From the NCBI RefSeq assembly GCF_042649925.1, contig NZ_JBHSAF010000003.1:148675-212674 (forward strand): a stretch of DNA of 64,000 nt. The letters are read 5' to 3'. Both the position numbers and the translations under genes were made by a program. Origin of the DNA: Pseudaeromonas sharmana (GTDB lineage: Bacteria; Pseudomonadota; Gammaproteobacteria; Enterobacterales; Aeromonadaceae). The notes beneath the pieces were generated by a model. That model was not told the origin of the DNA. It worked only from the letters and a program-made list of their open reading frames with translations, and searched no databases. The first letter of the stretch is position 1; each line of letters opens with the position of its first letter. Below, piece after piece: positions 59,525 to 64,000 of this stretch.

Positions 59525-60070
59525 ATGGCCCTTTCCAAAAGCCCGGATATTCGGGAGCTGTGTTATCCCTTCATTTTTGAAAGCAAACCGACTTGCGATT
59601 ACGAAATTATGACCGACGAGCTCTGTTGTCAGGTCGGCATGGTACTGGCACATCTGGGCGACGCTTGGCCATCGCTACGCGAGGACCTGCTGCATTTGCA
59701 GACACTGATCTATCATCTCAACGGCTCGGTACGCGGCAAGAATGGCATTTTCGACTCCGACATCGACTGGTTGAAGTACCGATATGACTGCTATCAGCAG
59801 GCGGTATCTGGGCGCGTCAGTGGTTTCGTGTTACCACAGGGACCCATGCCTGTCCCGGCTCTGCATCTATGTCGTTGCCAGGCGAAGAAGGTGGTGCGCA
59901 TGTTGGTCCGCCTGGATGAGGCCGGAATTAAGGTACCGCCCACACTGCCGCGATTCGCCAATTTGCTGGCAAACTTCTTTTTTGTGCTGACGGTGGTCGT
60001 CAAGTCGGACCTGAATGTCCAGGAGGTTCCCTATGTCAGCATTAATTACCCTGCGCCACGTCCGTCATGA
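59525..60070 (+). CDS. Divergent PduO-like cobalamin adenosyltransferase homologue
   Basis: 181 residues. The helical-bundle part resembles PduO: TDELCCQVGMVLAHLG for the usual vDELnsxxG, LLHLQTLIYHLNGSVRG, and FVLPQGPMPVPALHLCRCQA (101-120) for FxLPGGxxxxAxLHxxRxxxRRxER. But the N-terminal ATP-binding TxxGDxGxT loop is absent, and the Arg-rich RRAER is KKVVR. Sits 37 nt before the btuB riboswitch region, which supports a cobalamin link. Probably not a normal adenosyltransferase; it may bind or hand over cobalamin. Confidence 0.65.
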   Translation: MALSKSPDIRELCYPFIFESKPTCDYEIMTDELCCQVGMVLAHLGDAWPSLREDLLHLQTLIYHLNGSVRGKNGIFDSDIDWLKYRYDCYQQAVSGRVSGFVLPQGPMPVPALHLCRCQAKKVVRMLVRLDEAGIKVPPTLPRFANLLANFFFVLTVVVKSDLNVQEVPYVSINYPAPRPS

Positions 60071-60073
60071 CTA

Positions 60074-60102
60074 GTCATACCGGCGGCCTGTCCCTATAAT
60101 CG
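60074..60102 (+). promoter_or_regulatory. Promoter of the riboswitch-btuB transcript
   Basis: TAGTCA (60074-60079), 17-nt spacer, TATAAT (60097-60102) just upstream of the riboswitch. The -10 is perfect, and the -35 matches 4 of 6. Confidence 0.6.
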
Positions 60103-60107
60103 CCGGG

Positions 60108-60271
60108 CCTGGTGCGACACGCTTAATAGGGAATCCGGTGAGAATCCGGAGCTGACGCGCAGCGGTATGGTGGGTATAAGACTGGCACGCTCGAGTTGAT
60201 CGAGCAGACACTGTCCGCAAGGATGGGAAGTCGCCGGTTCATGTTGTTACCACCGAGCCCGAAGACCTGCC
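60108..60271 (+). ncRNA. Cobalamin (B12) riboswitch
   Basis: Contains, in the right order, the conserved blocks of the adenosylcobalamin riboswitch: gggaatccggtgagaatccg near 60129-60148, a variable arm including gctcga / tcgagc (60189-60205), cactgtccgc (60209-60218), atgggaag (60223-60230) and the closing gaagacctgcc (60261-60271). It lies 66 nt before btuB and should block btuB expression when cobalamin is plentiful; no clear intrinsic terminator follows, so control of translation initiation is likely. Confidence 0.93.
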
Positions 60272-60336
60272 AGATGCCAATGCCGGTTGACAATCCGGTC
60301 ACAACTGCATCGACACTACGCGAATTAGGGAATGCT

Positions 60337-62205
60337 ATGAAAAACACACTTCTGGTGGCAGGGCTGCTACCAGTTGCGGCTATGGCCGCTTCTTCTTCCG
60401 ATACGTCTCCACAACAAATTGTTGTTACGGCCACACGCTTTGCCGAGCCGGAAGCCTCGATTTTGGCTCCAGTGAATATTGTTACGCGGCAAGAGATTGA
60501 CCGATTGCAAGCAAAGAGTGTTACCGATGTCGTACGCACTCTGCCGGGCGTGGAAACCATTAGTTATGGTGGCAAAGGACAAAGTAGCTCGACAGCTGTG
60601 CGTGGCGGCACTTCGTCCCAGACGTTGGTGCTGATAGATGGCGTCCGCTTCAATTCCGTCACTTCTGGCGGTGCTGACCTGAATGCGTTGCCATTGAATC
60701 AGGTAGAGCGAATTGAGTATGTGCGCGGTGCTCGGGCTTCTATTTATGGCGCGGATGCGATTGGTGGTGTTATCAACATCATTACTCGTCCAGATGCCGG
60801 TACCAATGCGCATAAGTTCTCGGCCGGCGTCGGCTCTCGTGATGAGCGCGAGGCCAGCTGGAGCAGCAGCGTGCAGGTCTCCGATGTGGGACAGCTGAAA
60901 GCGGCGGCCGGATATCAGGATGAAGAGGGATATAACGTACATCCTGTTGCAGGTATCAACGACGGTGATACGCATGGATACACGGGGTACAACGCGCTGT
61001 TGGACTATCAGCACCAGTTGAATGAGCAATGGGGACTGTTCGCTGGTGGACGGTGGTTCCGCAACAAAGCGCAATATGATAATTCATATGACAATGCTTG
61101 GGGCTCCCAGCACCAGCGCAGTGAAACTTGGTCAGACAACCAAAGCTATCAGCTGGGTGGCCGCTATCACCAAAATAATTACCAGAGTGAATTACAAGGG
61201 AACTTCGGTCGCGAGAATATCTATAACTACCCAGATGGCCAGAGCCGCAGTGAGTCCCAGAACCAGACATTCATTCGACAGTACAATGTGAGCTGGCTGC
61301 ATGATCTGAATCTGAATGATGCCTGGCGTCTTGGGGCGGGAGTGGACTGGCGTAGAGAAAAGCTGGACGACGACTCAATTTCCGATGGCAATGCCTATCC
61401 AGAGGCCACTCACGGCCGGGATAACACGGGCGTATATTCGTTATTGCAGTACCAATTGCAGGCTTGGCAGGCTGAATTAAGTGGCCGCAGCGACGATAAC
61501 GAAGAGTATGGCCGACACAACACATGGCAGACTGGAGCTGGCTGGCGTTTCTTGAACGATTATCGTCTTTCCGTGCGCTATGGCACCGGCTTCCGTGCGC
61601 CATCATTTAACGACTTGTACTACCCTGACCCCTATATGCCCGGCAATCCCGATCTGCAGCCTGAAGAGTCGCGCAATCGAGAGGTGATGTTGGATGGTAT
61701 CACTGGATTGCTGACTTGGCGGGTGACAGGTTACCGCAATGATATTGATCAGATGATCCAATGGGCCCCGAATAGCAGTGGCTTATGGCGTCCGGAGAAC
61801 GTAGGTCAGGCACGTATCGACGGCCTGGAGCTTGAAGGGGAGTTTGATACAGGCTGGTTGGCCCATCGGCTTTCTGTGGAATTCAAAGACCCGGAAGACC
61901 GCGCCAGCGGTAAACAATTACAACGCATCGCGCGACGCAGTGCAAAATGGGTCGCGCAAGGCGACTGGATGCAATATTCCGGCTCACTGAGCTGGATCTA
62001 TCAGGGTGAACGCTATGATGATGCCAGCAACAGCGTAACGTTGGGTGGTTACAGCCTCTGGGATCTGGCTTTAGCCTACAAGCCGGGCGCAGATTGGAAG
62101 CTCAATGGCAAGATTGCCAACTTGTTGGATAAGGAATACGAGACTGCGCAGGGATATCCTGCGGCTGGACGTGGCTTCTACGTATCAGTTGATTACTCGT
62201 TGTAA
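60337..62205 (+). CDS. btuB: TonB-dependent vitamin B12 outer-membrane receptor
   Basis: 622 residues (E. coli 614). Signal peptide MKNTLLVAGLLPVAAMAASS, TonB box QQIVVTATRF near residues 26-35, plug domain (LPGVETISYGGKGQSSSTAV, GADAIGGVINIITRP), then a 22-strand barrel ending GFYVSVDYSL. Ca- or cobalamin-loop residues were not checked. ATG at 60337 with taggg upstream; in-frame starts further left lie inside the riboswitch and are rejected. Confidence 0.95.
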   Translation: MKNTLLVAGLLPVAAMAASSSDTSPQQIVVTATRFAEPEASILAPVNIVTRQEIDRLQAKSVTDVVRTLPGVETISYGGKGQSSSTAVRGGTSSQTLVLIDGVRFNSVTSGGADLNALPLNQVERIEYVRGARASIYGADAIGGVINIITRPDAGTNAHKFSAGVGSRDEREASWSSSVQVSDVGQLKAAAGYQDEEGYNVHPVAGINDGDTHGYTGYNALLDYQHQLNEQWGLFAGGRWFRNKAQYDNSYDNAWGSQHQRSETWSDNQSYQLGGRYHQNNYQSELQGNFGRENIYNYPDGQSRSESQNQTFIRQYNVSWLHDLNLNDAWRLGAGVDWRREKLDDDSISDGNAYPEATHGRDNTGVYSLLQYQLQAWQAELSGRSDDNEEYGRHNTWQTGAGWRFLNDYRLSVRYGTGFRAPSFNDLYYPDPYMPGNPDLQPEESRNREVMLDGITGLLTWRVTGYRNDIDQMIQWAPNSSGLWRPENVGQARIDGLELEGEFDTGWLAHRLSVEFKDPEDRASGKQLQRIARRSAKWVAQGDWMQYSGSLSWIYQGERYDDASNSVTLGGYSLWDLALAYKPGADWKLNGKIANLLDKEYETAQGYPAAGRGFYVSVDYSL

Positions 62206-62212
62206 TGTCAAA

Positions 62213-62238
62213 CGAGGAAGGAGGAGACTCCTTCCTCG
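62213..62238 (+). other. Strong hairpin between btuB and murI
   Basis: Perfect 11-bp stem cgaggaaggag / ctccttcctcg with GAGA loop, starting 7 nt after the btuB stop. No T run follows, so it is not a classical terminator; it may define the 3' end of btuB mRNA or slow readthrough into murI. Confidence 0.6.
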
Positions 62239-62285
62239 CTTCGCGACAAGGGGGTATCATAACCATCCTTGCGCGGGGGAGTTTT

Positions 62286-63104
62286 GTGGCAAAGCATGTT
62301 CTGATTTTTGATTCTGGCGTTGGTGGATTATCTGTATATCAGGAAATCCGCCATCTTTTACCAGATATCAGTTACACTTATCTGTTTGATAATGCGAAAT
62401 TTCCTTATGGAGAACTCTCCAGCGAGGAGCTGATTCCGCGTTGCTGTAGCCTGATTCAAAACCTGCTGGTGCAACAGCCCGCCGATTTAGTGGTGATTGC
62501 CTGTAATACGGCGAGTACCCAAGTGCTGCCAGCGTTGCGTAGCCTCTTGTCGATCCCGGTTGTTGGTGTTGTCCCGGCGATCAAGCCAGCGGCCCAACTC
62601 ACGCGAACGGGTTGTATCGGGTTGCTGGCGACACCGGCGACAATTGCTCGCCCCTACACGGATAAACTGATTCGCGAGTTCGCCAGTGATTGTACCGTGT
62701 TACGCCTTGGCTCAACCGAGTTGGTTGTAGAGGCTGAACGTAAACTGGGTGGACTAGAAGTAGATCTGGACCGTATCACCACTATATTAGCACCTTGGCT
62801 GCAAGCACCTCGGACACCAGATGTGCTGATTCTGGGGTGCACGCATTTTCCACTACTAAAAGCAGAGCTACACCACGTATTACCCACGGCACAACTTGTG
62901 GACTCGGGCCCAGCCGTTGCGCGCCGTGTGCGTTCACAATTAGAGTTGGTAGCGGTGCGCAACGTACCGCAGATTTCCGAGAATGGGGTTGCGTATTGCA
63001 GCAAACTGGACCAGACGGCGATGCGTCTGGTGCCAGCGTTGCAATCATTTGGATTCATGACATTGCGGGAGCTGAAAATCGAGGGCCCTATCGCCATCGG
63101 TTGA
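62286..63104 (+). CDS. murI: Glutamate racemase
   Basis: 272 residues. Supplies D-glutamate for peptidoglycan. Starts VAKHVLIFDSGVGGLSVYQE; the two catalytic cysteines are in VIACNTAST and ILGCTHFPLL. GTG at 62286 with gggggag upstream is preferred to an ATG at 62205 that would overlap the btuB stop and translate the hairpin. murI next to an rRNA operon is the E. coli order too. Confidence 0.96.
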   Translation: MAKHVLIFDSGVGGLSVYQEIRHLLPDISYTYLFDNAKFPYGELSSEELIPRCCSLIQNLLVQQPADLVVIACNTASTQVLPALRSLLSIPVVGVVPAIKPAAQLTRTGCIGLLATPATIARPYTDKLIREFASDCTVLRLGSTELVVEAERKLGGLEVDLDRITTILAPWLQAPRTPDVLILGCTHFPLLKAELHHVLPTAQLVDSGPAVARRVRSQLELVAVRNVPQISENGVAYCSKLDQTAMRLVPALQSFGFMTLRELKIEGPIAIG

Positions 63105-63117
63105 TGGTATCGGGTGT

Positions 63118-63657
63118 TTATTCGAAATTCTCTCCCTGTTCTCGTTTTTCGTTGGCCTCTCTTACCTTCAACGTCCGCTGTAGATATTCGCTTTCATTCA
63201 AGGCTGCGATGGCCTGCATAGCATCTTTTTCTGGCATCTCTACAAAGCCATAACCACGTCGTTTCCCTGTTTCTTTGTCCTTGACCAAACGCACTGACAG
63301 CACCATGCCATGCGCTGCGAACAGTTTGCGGATTGCAGCCTCGTTGGCTCGGTATGGCAAATTACCGACGTATAGTGTCTTGGCTATGCCGTTATAGATA
63401 TCCGTGGATGTTGGCATTTCTGCTATGTCCCCAGATTTGGCAGACACAGTAGATGCGCTTGAATTGTTGCCGTTCGTGCTGTGGCGAACCATTTCTGGCT
63501 TGCTCACCCACGAGCTAACAACACTAGCTGCGAAAACCAGTACAGCAATCAGTACGGGTGGTAGCGATTGTAAGGATGCTAAAACAAAAGCTACGACAGC
63601 TAATACAAGCGCTACGAGCAGAATTCGAGGATAACCACTAGAAGAAGATGTACTCAT
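63118..63657 (-). CDS. Membrane-tethered RRM RNA-binding protein
   Basis: 179 residues. Two hydrophobic helices at the N terminus (RILLVALVLAVVAFVLASL, PPVLIAVLVFAASVVSSWV), a Ser/Asn-rich linker, then one RNA recognition motif with RNP2 LYVGNLPY and RNP1 KRRGYGFVEM, and an acidic/basic tail. Would display an RRM on the cytoplasmic face of the inner membrane. Role unknown. Convergent to murI (13 nt). ATG at 63657 is likely; an upstream in-frame start adds 5 residues. Confidence 0.88.
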   Translation of the reverse strand: MSTSSSSGYPRILLVALVLAVVAFVLASLQSLPPVLIAVLVFAASVVSSWVSKPEMVRHSTNGNNSSASTVSAKSGDIAEMPTSTDIYNGIAKTLYVGNLPYRANEAAIRKLFAAHGMVLSVRLVKDKETGKRRGYGFVEMPEKDAMQAIAALNESEYLQRTLKVREANEKREQGENFE

Positions 63658-63921
63658 CGCAATAATCACCATTTAGAAGATGGAGTATCAGTAAGCAATT
63701 TAATAAACGCAGAGGTATGTTAGTGACTTGTAGCTGCCACGGCTAATCCCGTCTCCTCTTTACGCTAGCCAGTTAACATTTTTCCTTAACGAAACAAGTG
63801 GTTCACAGTATTGGGCCGGGCAAAAAAGCACCGCCCTGTGGATTGTTCTGTTGATAATTTGTAGCCGGCCTGGGAATAAAAGAAATATTCGAATTTTTAA
63901 ACAAAATTAATGTCTTTTTGC
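63658..63921. other. Gene-free region upstream of the rRNA promoter
   Basis: No credible gene. 63870-63920 is a strongly A/T-rich tract of short A and T runs directly before the -35 element, as in UP elements and FIS regions of rRNA promoters. Confidence 0.55.
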
Positions 63922-64000
63922 TTGCCAGCGAGGCTGATATCCCTATAATGCCGCCTCGCTGACACGGCAAGGCCCGCACTCCTCGGAGCAAGCGCCACGC
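63922..64000 (+). promoter_or_regulatory. rRNA operon P1-type promoter and leader start
   Basis: TTGCCA (63922-63927), 16-nt spacer, TATAAT (63944-63949), then the GC-rich discriminator gccgcctcgc, the layout of stringently controlled rRNA P1 promoters. The gene order murI then rrn agrees. The 16S gene should begin beyond the right edge; only leader is visible. Confidence 0.8.

Noticed and set aside
60196..60336. N-terminal extension of BtuB
   Set aside because: The stretch is the 3' half of the cobalamin riboswitch; the signal peptide starts at 60337.
62205..62285. MurI start at the ATG overlapping the btuB stop
   Set aside because: It would translate the hairpin; GTG at 62286 has a good ribosome binding site and begins the conserved fold.
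1..64000. tRNA genes or prophage/IS remnants
   Set aside because: No T-loop signatures in cloverleaf context, and no transposase, integrase or phage structural proteins were found by eye.

Overview
The window is a chromosomal stretch of a Gram-negative gammaproteobacterium, most probably from the Aeromonadales (Aeromonas or a close relative). This rests on gene order (rph-pyrE, coaBC-dut-slmA, rpmBG-mutM-coaD, plsB/lexA, zapB-rraA-hslUV-ftsN-priA-rpmE, trmA-btuB-murI-rrn), a moderately high GC content, and an inner-core LPS gene set that pairs WaaA with the Kdo kinase KdkA and a WaaE-type glucosyltransferase. I see no phage, IS element, CRISPR array or tRNA. The window is mostly core genome, with accessory touches at the left end, in the LPS region and around btuB.

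Layout: 1-2 kb holds the end of an AraC-family regulator, a 90-bp tandem repeat array and an orphan fructose-type PTS pair (EIIB and a HPr-like/EIIA fusion) without a permease. 2-5.4 kb holds yicC divergent from rph-pyrE (with the pyrE attenuator) and a coupled SDR gene. 5.5-7.8 kb holds a large exported protein of unknown function and a candidate non-coding RNA. 7.8-11.9 kb holds coaBC-dut-slmA-mscS divergent from radC. 12-13.4 kb holds rpmB-rpmG and mutM. 13.5-24.8 kb is the LPS inner-core region: a GT-C-like membrane protein, coaD, four GT9 genes, waaE, kdkA, waaA, a polysaccharide pyruvyl transferase and hldD. 25-32.2 kb holds a TetR regulator, a LacI-family regulator and the complete branched-chain amino acid ABC transporter operon livKHMGF. 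32.2-38.7 kb holds glpE-glpG, a FliL-like gene, ubiC-ubiA, plsB and lexA with two SOS boxes. 38.7-43.3 kb holds trmL, fieF-cysE, a permease, zapB and rraA. 43.4-48.4 kb holds hslVU with a clear sigma-32 promoter, ftsN and argS. 48.5-50.6 kb holds a LON-domain protein and an ECF sigma/ChrR anti-sigma pair. 50.7-57.9 kb holds priA, rpmE, tapT, a malic enzyme, a two-subunit bacterioferritin with Fur-controlled bfd, and trmA. 58-64 kb holds a DUF5610-type protein, a divergent PduO-like adenosyltransferase homologue, a cobalamin riboswitch with btuB, murI, a membrane-tethered RRM protein, and an rRNA P1-type promoter running off the right edge.

How the genes work together: the LPS genes build a heptose/Kdo inner core. 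HldD makes the ADP-heptose, WaaA adds Kdo, KdkA phosphorylates it, GT9 enzymes add heptoses, WaaE extends, and the pyruvyl transferase may decorate. Control elements readable in the DNA are the pyrE attenuator, two LexA boxes, a sigma-32 promoter, an overlapping Fur-box pair, a B12 riboswitch, a probable ECF promoter and a stringent-type rRNA promoter. The more unusual points are the repeat array shared by two convergent gene ends, the HPr-like domain lacking its active-site histidine, the ArgS with a changed HIGH signature, the rhomboid with substitutions beside the catalytic serine, the divided-labour bacterioferritin, and the degenerate cobalamin adenosyltransferase homologue next to the riboswitch.
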